Positions 1-8,548 of a stretch of 64,000 nucleotides of DNA are shown piece after piece. This DNA comes from Pasteurellaceae bacterium. GTDB lineage: Bacteria > Pseudomonadota > Gammaproteobacteria > Enterobacterales > Pasteurellaceae. Each line of letters opens with the position of its first letter. Positions within the stretch are counted from its first letter, which is position 1. The notes under the pieces were generated by a model. That model saw only the letters and a program-made list of their open reading frames with translations. It made no database searches and had not been told where the DNA came from. Location of the stretch: the NCBI GenBank assembly GCA_030528525.1, contig JAUMYT010000002.1:1-64000 (forward strand), in the 5' to 3' direction. Both the position numbers and the translations under genes were made by a program.

Positions 1-364
1 CCTCTTGCTCTGCTTTGAGCTTTGCCTCTTGTTCCGCTTTGGCTTTTGCTTCTTGCTCTGCCTTCTCCTCAATATTGGCCACAGGAGATTCCATTACTGT
101 CTCAGACTCAGCTGGTACCTTTGATTGTTCAAATTGTTCTTGTTGCATAGGCGGTTTAAGCTGAGAGAGTTGCTTTGCATACGCTTCACTTACCTGTTCG
201 GTATCGACCATCACAGCATCAACACTATCTGCATTCAGCCCTCCTTGCGAAGGATGCACCATTTTGGTAAATAAAGAACCAAGAAAAAGTAAACCCAACA
301 GCACTACATGCAACAGTAGGGAAACCATGACGGCAAGCCAAAGTTTATCGTTTTGAACTCTCAA
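1..364 (-). CDS. tolA: TolA, cell-envelope spanning protein (N-terminal part only)
   Basis: TolA links the inner-membrane TolQR motor to TolB/Pal at the outer membrane and helps cell-envelope constriction. The gene runs off the left edge, so only about 121 residues are visible. The start is a TTG at 364 (reads M-R-V-Q-N-D-K-L-W-L) with AAGGA seven bases upstream. Residues about 8-28 form one membrane anchor, followed by a polar stretch and the beginning of the Ala/Lys/Glu-rich helix (repeats of KAEQEAK type), which is characteristic of TolA domain II. It follows tolR by 15 bases in the same operon. Start codon choice is inferred from the ribosome site. Confidence 0.9.
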   Translation of the reverse strand, partial: MRVQNDKLWLAVMVSLLLHVVLLGLLFLGSLFTKMVHPSQGGLNADSVDAVMVDTEQVSEAYAKQLSQLKPPMQQEQFEQSKVPAESETVMESPVANIEEKAEQEAKAKAEQEAKLKAEQE

Positions 365-379
365 CCTATATTCCTTGCA

Positions 380-817
380 TTATTGACTCACAGTCATTAA
401 ACCTACAGATTTGATCCCAGCATCTTTCAACAATGAAATACCTCTCATCACTTCTTGATACGGAACATCTTTACCACCAGCGACTAAAAAGAGTGTATGT
501 TGATCTTGTTGGAATGCCTCACGAGCATGTGCAATAATCTCTTGTTCAGCGAGTTGTTCCGTTTGCTCTGATAACACATAATTCCCTGCTATTTTTAACT
601 TAAACATGCCAATCCCTGCCACTTCTAAGATTACAGGCATTTTATCTTCATTTGATACTGATTGGCTGTGGCGATCTTCTGGCAAATCCACTTCCACACT
701 TTGGCTGATAATCGGAGCAGTTGCCATAAAAATCAGTAACAGTACTAACAGCACATCTAAAAATGGCACGATGTTGATTTCAGATTTAATGTCCTTACGT
801 TTACGGCGATAAGACAT
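380..817 (-). CDS. tolR: TolR, Tol-Pal motor subunit
   Basis: ExbD/TolR-family inner-membrane protein of 145 aa that works with TolQ to harvest the proton motive force for the Tol-Pal system. There is a short basic cytoplasmic N-terminus (MSYRRKRK), a single membrane helix at about residues 17-38 with the essential aspartate at D21 (context FLDVLLVLLL), then a periplasmic domain. The length fits the family. It lies between tolQ and tolA on the same strand; one uptake-signal-like repeat sits in the 71-base tolQ-tolR gap. Confidence 0.95.
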   Translation of the reverse strand: MSYRRKRKDIKSEINIVPFLDVLLVLLLIFMATAPIISQSVEVDLPEDRHSQSVSNEDKMPVILEVAGIGMFKLKIAGNYVLSEQTEQLAEQEIIAHAREAFQQDQHTLFLVAGGKDVPYQEVMRGISLLKDAGIKSVGLMTVSQ

Positions 818-854
818 ACTTTCCTCTTTAATATTTTATAGACGATCCCTAAAA

Positions 855-888
855 GCAAGGGGGTGAGAAACTTGCCGTTTTTATGAAA
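855..888 (+). repeat. Uptake-signal-like element 1
   Basis: Head GCAAGGGGGTGAGA followed by a T-rich tail (GTTTTTATGAAA). It fills the gap between tolR and tolQ and abuts the tolQ stop codon. The tail is degenerate compared with other copies. Confidence 0.6.
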
Positions 889-1575
889 TTATTTTTTAGC
901 AAATGCCTGACGGTGCAAGATAGACGTGAACTCATCAATAAAGTTCTGATAATTTTGCTCTAATTTTGCGACTTTTAAACTTAAACGGTTATACGCCATT
1001 ACCGCTGGAATCGCTGCAAACAAGCCGATTGCAGTGGCAATCAAGGCTTCTGCAATCCCTGGTGCAACAGATTGTAATGTGGCTTGTTTCACGGCACTCA
1101 ATCCCATAAAGGAGTGCATAATTCCCCAAACCGTACCGAATAAACCGATGTATGGGCTGATGGAGCCAACTGTGCCCAAGAATGGAATGTAATTTTCCAC
1201 TTGTTCCACTTCACGGTTTAACGCCAAATTCATTGCACGCGTCGAGCCTTGAATAATCGACTCTGGAGCATCTGGATTGACTTGCTGTAAGCGGTTGTAC
1301 TCTTTAAAACCGACATAGAAAATTTGCTCTGCACCTGTTAAGGCATCACGGCGTTTTTCTAAACCGTCGTGCAAGCGGTGCAAATCTTCGCCTGACCAAA
1401 AACGGTCTTCAAATGCCAACGACTCTTTTTTCGCTTTGGCTAACACGCCACTGCGTTGAATAATCACTGCCCACGAAAGCACCGAAAACGCAATAAGAAT
1501 GAACATCACGACTTTAACCACGATGCTCGCTTCCATAAACAATGACACTAAATTAAATTCAGCTGATCCTGACAT
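889..1575 (-). CDS. tolQ: TolQ, Tol-Pal motor channel subunit
   Basis: MotA/TolQ/ExbB proton channel family protein, 228 aa, usual length for TolQ. There is one membrane helix near residues 15-38 and two more in the second half (about 135-160 and 170-195, context [13 protein letters not shown] and [19 protein letters not shown]), separated by a long cytoplasmic loop. It forms the stator with TolR that energises TolA. It is preceded by ybgC (33 bases) and followed by tolR, the order seen in gamma-proteobacterial ybgC-tolQRA operons. Confidence 0.96.
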   Translation of the reverse strand: MSGSAEFNLVSLFMEASIVVKVVMFILIAFSVLSWAVIIQRSGVLAKAKKESLAFEDRFWSGEDLHRLHDGLEKRRDALTGAEQIFYVGFKEYNRLQQVNPDAPESIIQGSTRAMNLALNREVEQVENYIPFLGTVGSISPYIGLFGTVWGIMHSFMGLSAVKQATLQSVAPGIAEALIATAIGLFAAIPAVMAYNRLSLKVAKLEQNYQNFIDEFTSILHRQAFAKK

Positions 1576-1590
1576 TGAATAAAACTCCGA

Positions 1591-1624
1591 TTTTGTAATT
1601 TTTTTAACTTAACTAACCCCTTGC
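1591..1624 (-). repeat. Uptake-signal-like element 2 (end of ybgC)
   Basis: Reads on the minus strand GCAAGGGGTTAG, then an A-rich tract ending TTACAAAAT. Its head encodes the last ybgC codons (Q-G-V-S-stop) and its tail runs into the ybgC-tolQ gap. Confidence 0.6.
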
Positions 1625-2001
1625 AATGTTTGATAAATGACATCAGGAATTGCAATAGGTTTCATTTTTTCTAAATTCACACAAGCAACAGTCACTTTGG
1701 CTTGCGATAAACAAAGGCTTTCTCGATATAAATGCTGTTCAAAAACCAAACTGGCTTTTTTCAGTTCAATAATGTTGCTTTCAACGGTTAATAAATCATC
1801 TAAACGAGCAGGAAAACGGTAGTCAATTTCGATTTTCTTTACCACAAAGGCAAGCTGTTTTTCTAACAGTTGGTGTTGAGAAAAACCGAGTGTGCGTAAA
1901 GCTTCTGTTCTGGCTCGCTCAAAAAAATTCAGATACTGTGCGTGATAGACCACGCCACCAGCATCTGTGTTTTCGTAATATACTCGGATTGGAAATTGCA
2001 T
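1609..2001 (-). CDS. ybgC: YbgC, acyl-CoA thioesterase
   Basis: Hot-dog fold thioesterase of the 4-hydroxybenzoyl-CoA thioesterase family, 130 aa. It hydrolyses acyl-CoA thioesters in the cytoplasm and in E. coli associates with phospholipid synthesis enzymes. The family motif YYENTDAGGVVYH lies at residues 8-20, with the likely catalytic D13. It heads the tol cluster after ybgE. The last codons (LQGVS) lie inside an uptake-signal-like repeat, so the extreme C-terminus is probably repeat-derived. Confidence 0.93.
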   Translation of the reverse strand: MQFPIRVYYENTDAGGVVYHAQYLNFFERARTEALRTLGFSQHQLLEKQLAFVVKKIEIDYRFPARLDDLLTVESNIIELKKASLVFEQHLYRESLCLSQAKVTVACVNLEKMKPIAIPDVIYQTLQGVS

Positions 2002-2083
2002 ACGGCTTCAATAACATCAATAGAGGTGTCTAAAATATAGACGCAAAATTGCGTGCTATTCTAGAGAGAGAAAAAGTGAAGTG

Positions 2084-2123
2084 CAAGCCCTTTCCCACGA
2101 GTCATTCATAAAAATAGGGCTTG
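2084..2123. terminator. Possible hairpin between ybgE and ybgC
   Basis: Inverted repeat CAAGCCCT (2084-2091) and AGGGCTTG (2116-2123) with a 24-base loop. Neither side is followed by a clear T run, so it may be a processing or attenuation hairpin and not a terminator. Confidence 0.3.
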
Positions 2124-2136
2124 AAATAATGTATGG

Positions 2137-2424
2137 CTAAATGAGTGCAATATAGAATAACGATGGTATAACGATCAGATAGCCCAATAACGGTAAAAAC
2201 ACTACTTTAAACAAGGCCGTTCTGATCTCAAAACCAATACCGTGGATCCACAAAATCGCCATACCATAAAAAGCCAATATCGCAAGAAACGGAATATGAC
2301 CGCCGAAATGCTGAGCGAATGTGGTCGCATTCAGTAGGATCATCACAAACAGTGCCGATGCCAAGAGAAAAGAAAGGGCTTGTAGCCAGCCCTTTCTTGT
2401 TACGTTATACAGAGAATCGATCAT
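2137..2424 (-). CDS. ybgE: YbgE, cyd operon membrane protein
   Basis: Small inner-membrane protein of 95 aa with three predicted membrane helices (about residues 15-33, 40-60 and 70-92). YbgE is encoded with cytochrome bd genes in many gamma-proteobacteria, but its role is not well defined. Identification rests on size, hydrophobic pattern (context YGMAILWIHGIGFEIRTA) and position directly after cydX. Confidence 0.85.
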   Translation of the reverse strand: MIDSLYNVTRKGWLQALSFLLASALFVMILLNATTFAQHFGGHIPFLAILAFYGMAILWIHGIGFEIRTALFKVVFLPLLGYLIVIPSLFYIALI

Positions 2425-2426
2425 AC

Positions 2427-2526
2427 TTACTCATCAAATCTGCCTGTTTTTTCGATACTAATTGTAACGATGGCAGAAAATAGAATGGCAAGTAAAATCC
2501 CTAAAATCCAAGTGACATAAAACATA
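2427..2526 (-). pseudogene. cydX: CydX, small cytochrome bd subunit, with an apparent +1 frameshift
   Basis: Reading the minus strand from 2522 gives FYVTWILGILLAILFSAI and onward to a stop at 2427-2429, a typical single-helix CydX of about 32 residues. The only well placed start, ATG at 2524-2526 with AAGGAG seven bases upstream, is one base out of frame. The run after ATG has five T, whereas four would give an intact M-F-Y-V-T-W protein. In the ATG frame translation stops early. The frame of the body has a stop (TAA) just upstream and no usual start. This may be a sequence error, a real mutation, or slippage on the T run. Sandwiched between cydB and ybgE exactly as expected for cydX. Confidence 0.75.
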
Positions 2527-2536
2527 GTGATTCTCC

Positions 2537-3676
2537 TTAATATAAACTTGCACTGTTATTTTCAATGTATTTCGCATCAAGGCGACCGTACATTTTAATG
2601 TAGCTCCAAATAGTGTATGAAAGGACTAATGGAACAAAGATACAAGCGACAATAAACATTACTGTCAGGGTATTATGGCTTGCGGTACTATCCCACATTG
2701 TTAAGCTCATTTCTGGATGAGAAATCGATGGCATAACAAATGGGAACATTGAAACACCTGCGGTTAAAATCACACCCGCTTGCATTAATGATGAGCCAAA
2801 GAAAGCTAAACCACCATTACGAGCTTTAGATGCAACAACCGTTAATAATGCACCCACTACGGCTAATGCAGGCACCGCAAACAAAATTGGCATTTCAAAA
2901 TAGTTACTGAACCAAGCCCCTTTCTCTAATGCGACTGATTTGGTCGTAAATACGGATACCGCATTATGATCTAATGTGCTTTTTAACGCAAAGCCATCTA
3001 CAACAAAGTATAACCATACACCTGCTAATAAGAAGGCCACTAATGTTGCTAATGCGGTTACCTGTGCAACATTACTTACACGATTGCGAAGATCGCCTGT
3101 GGTTTTCATTTGTAACCACGTTGCACCTTGGGTTGTCAGCATCATTAAGCTCACCACACCACAAAGTAAGGCAAATGGATTTAACAAACCAAAGAATGAA
3201 CCTGTGTAAGTGATTTGATTGATATCATTAAAGTGGAATGGCACACCTTGCAATAAGTTACCGAATGCCACACCGAAGATCAGAGATGGCACAAAACCAC
3301 CAACAAACAATCCCCAATCCCAAGCGTTACGCCATTTTTTATCATCAATTTTCGCACGATACTCAAATCCAACTGGACGGAAGAAAAGAGCCGCTAATAC
3401 CAAAATCATTGCCAAGTAAAAACCTGAGAATGATGTTGCATAAACGGTTGGCCAAGCAGCAAAAATTGCACCACCTGCGGTTAATAACCAAACTTGGTTA
3501 CCATCCCAATGCGGAGCGATTGAGTTGATCATTACGCGACGCTCTACATTACTTTTGCCCACAACAGGTAATAGATTTAATACACCCATATCAAATCCAT
3601 CTGTAATGGCAAAACCAATTAACAATACGCCGATTAAAATCCACCAAATAAAGCGTAGAACTTCATAATCTAACAT
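2537..3676 (-). CDS. cydB: Cytochrome bd ubiquinol oxidase subunit II
   Basis: Integral membrane subunit, 379 aa, of the high-affinity bd oxidase, which reduces oxygen with quinol at low oxygen tension. It starts MLDYEVLRFIWWILIG and shows the conserved GFAITDGFDMG and HWDGNQVWL segments of CydB, with about eight to nine membrane helices. The length equals that of E. coli CydB. It begins 14 bases after the cydA stop, in one operon with cydA, cydX and ybgE. Confidence 0.97.
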   Translation of the reverse strand: MLDYEVLRFIWWILIGVLLIGFAITDGFDMGVLNLLPVVGKSNVERRVMINSIAPHWDGNQVWLLTAGGAIFAAWPTVYATSFSGFYLAMILVLAALFFRPVGFEYRAKIDDKKWRNAWDWGLFVGGFVPSLIFGVAFGNLLQGVPFHFNDINQITYTGSFFGLLNPFALLCGVVSLMMLTTQGATWLQMKTTGDLRNRVSNVAQVTALATLVAFLLAGVWLYFVVDGFALKSTLDHNAVSVFTTKSVALEKGAWFSNYFEMPILFAVPALAVVGALLTVVASKARNGGLAFFGSSLMQAGVILTAGVSMFPFVMPSISHPEMSLTMWDSTASHNTLTVMFIVACIFVPLVLSYTIWSYIKMYGRLDAKYIENNSASLY

Positions 3677-3690
3677 AGTTTTACTCCTAC

Positions 3691-5241
3691 TTATTTCGCA
3701 GATTGCTCAAAGTGATAGCGACCTGTTTTTAATGCACTTGGACCTAGACGACCGTATTTGAACATTAAATACATTTCTACAACCAAGAACAATGTATATA
3801 AGCCACATAATAGACCGATTGAAATCCAAAGGTCGGTTGTGGTTAAGGCAGAATTACTCACCCCTGTTGGTAATACATTATACACCGCCCAAGGCTGACG
3901 GCCGTATTCAGCTAAGAACCAACCGCTTTCAATCGCAATCCAAGGTAATGGGATCCCCCATAATAAGGCTTTAAGCAATAATGGTTTTGTTCCTACTGTA
4001 CCACGCATATTTTGTACAAATGCTGCGATGATCAGAATTAGCATTAAACCACCTGATGCCATCATAATGCGGAATGACCAGAACGTTGGGCCTACATTTG
4101 GAATGGTATCTGCGGCTGCTTTCTTGATTTGCTCTTCAGTTGCATCTACCACCTTATCGGTATAAGGTTTTAATAATAAACCAAAGCCAAGATCAGCTTG
4201 AACAGCTTTAAATGCGTCTTTGTCTTGCTCAGTATAGTGACCTGAACGCAATTTTTCTAATAACGCATAAGCGACAATACCGTTACGCACACGTTGCTCA
4301 TTTTCAATACGCAAATCTTTCAAACCTTTGATTTCAGTATCTAAAGAACGCGTTGCAATGATACCTGCTGCATATGGGATTGAAATTGCCATTTCATTTT
4401 TCATTTCCGCCGTATTTGGGATTACAAACGCATTCCACGCAGCTGGTGCGGGGTGAGTTTCAAATTCCCCTTCCATTGCCGCTAATTTTACAGGTTGAGC
4501 TTTACCGATCTCATAACCCGATTCATCACCCATAATCAATACGGAAAGGATTGCCACTAGACCAAAACTCGCACCGACAGAGAATGAACGACGAGCAAAG
4601 CCTAAATCACGACCTTTTAAGATATAGTAAGCACTAATCCCTAACACAAAAATCGCACCACAGGTATAGCCTGCAGAAACAGTATGTAAGAATTTAGATT
4701 GCGTGACAGGATTTAGTACAAGCTCAGAGAAGCTGACCATTTCCATACGCATTGTTTCGAAATTGAATTCAGAACCGGTTGGGTTTTGCATCCAACCATT
4801 CGCCACTAAAATCCACAATGCAGAGAAGTTAGAACCAAATGCGACAGCATAAGTTGCAATTAAGTGCTTAACTTTAGATAAGCGATTCCAACCAAAGAAG
4901 AAAAGACCAATGAAAGTCGATTCTAAGAAGAACGCCATTAAACCTTCAATCGCTAATGGTGCACCAAAGATATCCCCTACATAGTGAGAATAGTAAGACC
5001 AGTTAGTACCAAATTGGAATTCCATTGTAATCCCAGTGGTAACCCCTAGAGCAAAGTTAATACCGAATAACTTACCCCAGAATTTGGTCATATCTTTATA
5101 CACTTCTTTACCTGTTGTGACATAAAGTGTCTCCATCACAACTAATACAAAGGAAAGCCCCAATGTCAAAGGAACAAATAAGAAGTGATAGAGTGCAGTT
5201 AAAGCAAACTGCAACCGTGAGAGTTCAACAACGTCTAACAT
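3691..5241 (-). CDS. cydA: Cytochrome bd ubiquinol oxidase subunit I
   Basis: Heme-bearing subunit, 516 aa. The heme ligands known from E. coli are all present at the same numbers: H19 (heme b595), H186 and M393 (heme b558, context FWSFRIM). The quinol-loop residues K252 and E257 lie in [12 protein letters not shown]. It is the first gene of the cyd-tol cluster. Its start lies downstream of a long leader with an FNR box near 5470 and a T-tract hairpin near 5330-5365, consistent with anaerobic or microaerobic control. The presence of arcA elsewhere in the window also fits known ArcA control of cyd. Confidence 0.98.
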   Translation of the reverse strand: MLDVVELSRLQFALTALYHFLFVPLTLGLSFVLVVMETLYVTTGKEVYKDMTKFWGKLFGINFALGVTTGITMEFQFGTNWSYYSHYVGDIFGAPLAIEGLMAFFLESTFIGLFFFGWNRLSKVKHLIATYAVAFGSNFSALWILVANGWMQNPTGSEFNFETMRMEMVSFSELVLNPVTQSKFLHTVSAGYTCGAIFVLGISAYYILKGRDLGFARRSFSVGASFGLVAILSVLIMGDESGYEIGKAQPVKLAAMEGEFETHPAPAAWNAFVIPNTAEMKNEMAISIPYAAGIIATRSLDTEIKGLKDLRIENEQRVRNGIVAYALLEKLRSGHYTEQDKDAFKAVQADLGFGLLLKPYTDKVVDATEEQIKKAAADTIPNVGPTFWSFRIMMASGGLMLILIIAAFVQNMRGTVGTKPLLLKALLWGIPLPWIAIESGWFLAEYGRQPWAVYNVLPTGVSNSALTTTDLWISIGLLCGLYTLFLVVEMYLMFKYGRLGPSALKTGRYHFEQSAK

Positions 5242-5327
5242 CTCAAACCTCTTTTTACTATAAGACCTAATATTATTTGATTACAAAATCCCGTAATCAC
5301 CCTCAAATTTGACTTTGTGAAAACCCT

Positions 5328-5365
5328 AAAAAAAAAAAAGCTATTCCCACTAAAATGTCAGTGGG
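5328..5365 (-). promoter_or_regulatory. cydA: Possible attenuator hairpin in the cydA leader
   Basis: On the minus strand CCCACT (5365-5360) and AGTGGG (5351-5346) pair around an eight-base loop. Six bases later comes a run of 12 T (5339-5328), all inside the leader before cydA. The gap between stem and T run is not ideal for an intrinsic terminator. Confidence 0.3.
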
Positions 5366-5467
5366 CTATTTTACTCGTAAAAATGCAAATTCCAAACAGC
5401 AAAACAATCACATTCATTACATTTTAAGGAAAAAAGCGTGATTGGCCTCAACTTTATTTACCTTTTA

Positions 5468-5481
5468 TTGATATAAATCAA
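5468..5481. promoter_or_regulatory. FNR box
   Basis: TTGATATAAATCAA is a perfect match to the FNR consensus TTGAT N4 ATCAA. It lies 227 bases before cydA and 180 bases before the rightward gene at 5661, so it could serve either. FNR control of cyd is known in related bacteria. Confidence 0.75.
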
Positions 5482-5660
5482 TCATCACTTTTACATTCAT
5501 CTCATTCTAAAAGCATCTCATTCACGTTGCTAATAAAAGTCTCAAACTGATCACAAGTCTAAAACAGAAAATTAAAATGACGACCCTATTTTATTTTGAT
5601 ATTATTTAGTATTCTAGTGCATCTTATTATATACCATTTAATTAAGGCGGGGGCGATTAC

Positions 5661-6005
5661 ATGAATAAGCTAAAATTTCCAACACTTATTGCTAGCATAG
5701 TAGCGATGTTTAGCGTGCCTAACGTCATTGCAGAGCTGAAAACTTCTTCATTAAATATGACAAAAGCCCAAACAAATCACCTCGCCTCAACAACACTTCC
5801 AGAACAATGCCAAAAACTCTTTCAAGAAGGGGAAAAGCTGATTCTTGAAGCGGAAAAACAGCCTGGTACACATACGCAGGTAAAAAAAATGAAAGATAAA
5901 CTGCAATTTTCTAAACAAACAATTTCAACAATGGATATTGCCATGCAACAAAAAAGTTGCGATAAAGGTTTGATCGCATTAAATAATTTAAAGAAAAAAT
6001 ATTAA
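5661..6005 (+). CDS. Small secreted protein of unknown function
   Basis: I do not recognise this 114 aa protein with certainty. Residues 1-24 form a clear signal peptide (MNKLKFPTLIASIVAMFSV, likely cut after VIA). The mature part is polar and probably helical, with two cysteines (in LPEQCQKL and QQKSCDKGL) that could form one disulfide in the periplasm. The layout (CxKLFQEG, helix, MDIAMQQKSC) recalls small secreted Pasteurellaceae proteins of the DUF5339 type, but that is an inference. It has a G-rich ribosome site 10 bases before ATG and is divergent from cydA, sharing the FNR-box region. Confidence 0.7.
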   Translation: MNKLKFPTLIASIVAMFSVPNVIAELKTSSLNMTKAQTNHLASTTLPEQCQKLFQEGEKLILEAEKQPGTHTQVKKMKDKLQFSKQTISTMDIAMQQKSCDKGLIALNNLKKKY

Positions 6006-6189
6006 CTCAGCGAAACCATTGTCCTGCCTCCCCCTAAACACTGGCGTACAAGAAGGAAAGCCCTGTACAATAAGTAATAAGGCTTTTCTCCGCCTCCCCA
6101 TCTCTACGCCTATGTGGCTACACCAAAGCAAAAATTATATGTGACTGAATCAATATTTTCTACTTCAGTGCTGTGCTTCAATCATATTT

Positions 6190-6223
6190 ACAAGGGGGAT
6201 AGAAAAACTGACTTTTTAAAAAA
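6190..6223 (+). repeat. Uptake-signal-like element 3
   Basis: ACAAGGGGGATAGA head with a T/A-rich tail (CTTTTTAAAAAA). Lies just past the 3' end of the transporter gene that ends at 6229. Confidence 0.55.
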
Positions 6224-6228
6224 GACGA

Positions 6229-7596
6229 TCAATTACCGTTCAATGAAGAGTAAAACACCACCAAAATCACCACTGGAATCACATATTTCACATAGTTAAA
6301 CCATAAATTCGTGATGGTTTTGCTGGCTCCGAGTTCGGCTTTGGCTTCGTCTTTTAAGACAAAACCAACGAAAATCGCACAGCCTAGGGCGGTTAAAATG
6401 AATAGGATATTACCGCTAACGTAGTCAAAGGCATCAAAAATGCTTTTGCCCATAATGGTAATGTCTTTCCAATGGTTATCGCCCAGCACAGACGGGACGT
6501 TGCCTAACACGAAAATCGCAGAAAGTGTCACAAAAATCGCCAATTTTCTGCCCATTTTGGTCTTTTCTTGTAAAGCTGTGATGATCACTTCACAAATGGT
6601 TAAAGAGGTTGTCAAGGCGGCGACAATCAACAAACTGAAGAAGATAATCGCAAATAGCGTACCGCCCCACATATTGGAGAACACAATCGGTAAACTTTGG
6701 AACACAAGGGTTGGGCCTGAATTTGGGGCAACGCCAAAGCTAAATAGGGAAGGGAAAATCATAAAGCCGGCGAGCAAGGCAATTAAGGTGTTCAGCACGC
6801 CCGTGATCACGGCGGTTTTGACCAGATTTTCTTGTTTGTTCAAATAACTTGACAGCGTAATCAACACGCCAAAGCCCAAGCTCAAGGCGAAAAAGACTTG
6901 CCCGAGTACGAATACAAACAGTTTTGGGGTAATTTTTGAGAAATCGGGCATTAGGTAGAACTTAATTCCTTCCCACGCCCCCGGTAGGGTGACGTTGCGT
7001 ACGACCATAATGATTAAGAACAGGAACAACAGCGGCATCAAATACTTCACCGAACGCTCAATGCCGTCCACAATGCCTTTGGCGAGAATGAAATAGTTTA
7101 CTGCCACAAATAGTGCGGTGTAGCCCAGAATCGTACTTGGGCTATTAAAAATGCTCTCTTTAAAATAGCTGGATGTGGTTTCCACGGTAACGGGGGCTGA
7201 AATATCTAAGGTTCCTGCAACAAAACTGCCGATGTAATTCAGTACCCAGCCGCCCAATACCATATAATACGCCAAAATGCCGAACGCCCCGAGCAAGCCC
7301 ATATAGCCGAGTAACTTCCACATCGGATTGATGACTTTGCCGTTGGCTTTGCCACTAAAGGCATCAATGGCGTTCACTCGCATACGGCGACCGATGACAT
7401 TTTCGACTAAAATCATTGGAATGCCGATCACAATCATCGCCACACAAAACAGGAACACATAAGCCCCACCACCATTTTCGCCAACTAAATAGGGAAAACG
7501 CCATGTTGCACCAAAACCGACTGTCGCTCCTGCCACAGTCATAATATACGCCACACGGCTCGACCACGATTGGCGTGGTTCATTGTTATTTTTCAT
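6229..7596 (-). CDS. Sodium-dependent transporter, SNF/NSS family
   Basis: Neurotransmitter:sodium symporter family protein, 455 aa, with about 11 membrane helices. It carries the family signature near the N-terminus (AGATVGFGATWRFPYLV, about residues 18-34), which corresponds to the unwound helix 1 that binds sodium and substrate in LeuT. Bacterial members take up amino acids or related amines; the substrate here cannot be read from sequence. It is monocistronic, flanked upstream by a two-hairpin repeat. Confidence 0.9.
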   Translation of the reverse strand: MKNNNEPRQSWSSRVAYIMTVAGATVGFGATWRFPYLVGENGGGAYVFLFCVAMIVIGIPMILVENVIGRRMRVNAIDAFSGKANGKVINPMWKLLGYMGLLGAFGILAYYMVLGGWVLNYIGSFVAGTLDISAPVTVETTSSYFKESIFNSPSTILGYTALFVAVNYFILAKGIVDGIERSVKYLMPLLFLFLIIMVVRNVTLPGAWEGIKFYLMPDFSKITPKLFVFVLGQVFFALSLGFGVLITLSSYLNKQENLVKTAVITGVLNTLIALLAGFMIFPSLFSFGVAPNSGPTLVFQSLPIVFSNMWGGTLFAIIFFSLLIVAALTTSLTICEVIITALQEKTKMGRKLAIFVTLSAIFVLGNVPSVLGDNHWKDITIMGKSIFDAFDYVSGNILFILTALGCAIFVGFVLKDEAKAELGASKTITNLWFNYVKYVIPVVILVVFYSSLNGN

Positions 7597-7630
7597 TACT
7601 ACTCCATAAATCTAACTATTATTTTATATT

Positions 7631-7683
7631 TATGTAGGGACGTGTTGCACACGTCCACGGGCGTATGCAATACGCCCCTACAA
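7631..7683 (+). repeat. REP-like two-hairpin repeat, copy A
   Basis: Two adjacent hairpins sharing the loop TTGCA/TGCAA: GGACGTG/CACGTCC and GGGCGTA/TACGCCC, bounded by GTAGGG and CCCTAC. A nearly identical copy lies in the opposite orientation at 27338-27390. Confidence 0.85.
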
Positions 7684-7697
7684 TCGCAACAATTTAA

Positions 7698-7731
7698 TTT
7701 TGCATTTTTTTACTCAGATCTCACCCCTTGT
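7698..7731 (-). repeat. Uptake-signal-like element 4 (end of dam)
   Basis: Minus strand ACAAGGGGTGAGATCT, A tract, ATGCAAAAT; a full match. The head encodes the last dam codons K-G-stop. Confidence 0.8.
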
Positions 7732-8548
7732 GGAACAACGCAAACAGCTCTGCGACTTTCACTCGTGAATCCACTCGTTGCCCGATGTGGCGTTGCACTT
7801 GAAAACGGGTGAGTTCTGCCCCTTGATAAATGTCACGGGTAAACGGCGTGTCGTGGTTAGAGATCAACACGGGAATCTGCTTCCTTTGCAACTGTTTGGC
7901 ATACGCCGCCAGTTGCTGTTGTTGGGTTAAATTAAAGCCGCCGCTGGCATATTGGGTAAAATTCGTTTCTTGATCGAGCGGGGCATAGGGCGGATCGCAA
8001 TAGACCACATATTCATCGGGCTTTTCAGCAATCTGTTGGAAAATCTGCTCAAAATCGGCACACACAAAGGTGGCACGCTGGGCTTTTTCGGCAAAATAAC
8101 GCAACTCTTTTTCAGGGAAATAGTGGCTGCGATATTCGCCAAACGGCACGTTATACTCTCTTTTGCGGTTATAACGGCATAAGCCATTGAATCCAAAGCG
8201 GTTTAAATAGAGGAAAATCACGGCACGTTGGAACGGATCGTGACTCAAATTAAACGCTCGGCGTTGAGCATAATAAAATTCGGGTGTGTTCGCATTCGGA
8301 TCGGAAAACAGTTGGCGACTGGCGTGAATGTAGCCGTCCACATCCTGTTTCACCACATTAAATAGGTTGATTAAATCGGGGTTGATGTCCGCCAGCAGAT
8401 AACGCTCAAAGTTGGTGTTGAGAAACACCGAACCTGCCCCGACAAAAGGTTCGACTAAACATTTTCCTTGGGGCAGATGGCGGGCAATCTGTTCTACTAA
8501 ACGGTATTTTCCCCCTGCCCATTTTAAAAATGGTCGTTGCTTGTTCAT
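7721..8548 (-). CDS. dam: DNA adenine methyltransferase
   Basis: Methylates adenine in GATC, guiding mismatch repair and replication control. It has 275 aa and shows the [14 protein letters not shown]-binding segment (residues 7-17), the [10 protein letters not shown] motif (33-42) and the catalytic DPPY at 185-188. Its start overlaps the aroB stop by four bases (ATGA), so it is translationally coupled in an aroK-aroB-dam operon like that of H. influenzae. The C-terminus FHKG-stop is read from an uptake-signal-like repeat. Confidence 0.97.
   Translation of the reverse strand: MNKQRPFLKWAGGKYRLVEQIARHLPQGKCLVEPFVGAGSVFLNTNFERYLLADINPDLINLFNVVKQDVDGYIHASRQLFSDPNANTPEFYYAQRRAFNLSHDPFQRAVIFLYLNRFGFNGLCRYNRKREYNVPFGEYRSHYFPEKELRYFAEKAQRATFVCADFEQIFQQIAEKPDEYVVYCDPPYAPLDQETNFTQYASGGFNLTQQQQLAAYAKQLQRKQIPVLISNHDTPFTRDIYQGAELTRFQVQRHIGQRVDSRVKVAELFALFHKG

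Larger units (their letters stand above)
5242..5660. other. Intergenic control region between cydA and the 5661 gene
   Basis: About 420 bases with no convincing gene. AT-rich. It holds the FNR box and the A12/T12 hairpin listed separately, and is placed to drive cydA leftward and the small secreted gene rightward. Confidence 0.7.

Noticed and set aside
606-812. Open frame on the plus strand opposite tolR, and many similar frames opposite cydA, pepN, pyrG and others
   Set aside because: They overlap well recognised genes on the other strand and show no family motif, so they are shadow frames.
7570-7812. Plus-strand frame covering the REP-like repeat and the end of dam
   Set aside because: It is produced by the repeat and reads through dam on the other strand; a similar peptide (CRDVLHTS) appears at the second repeat copy.
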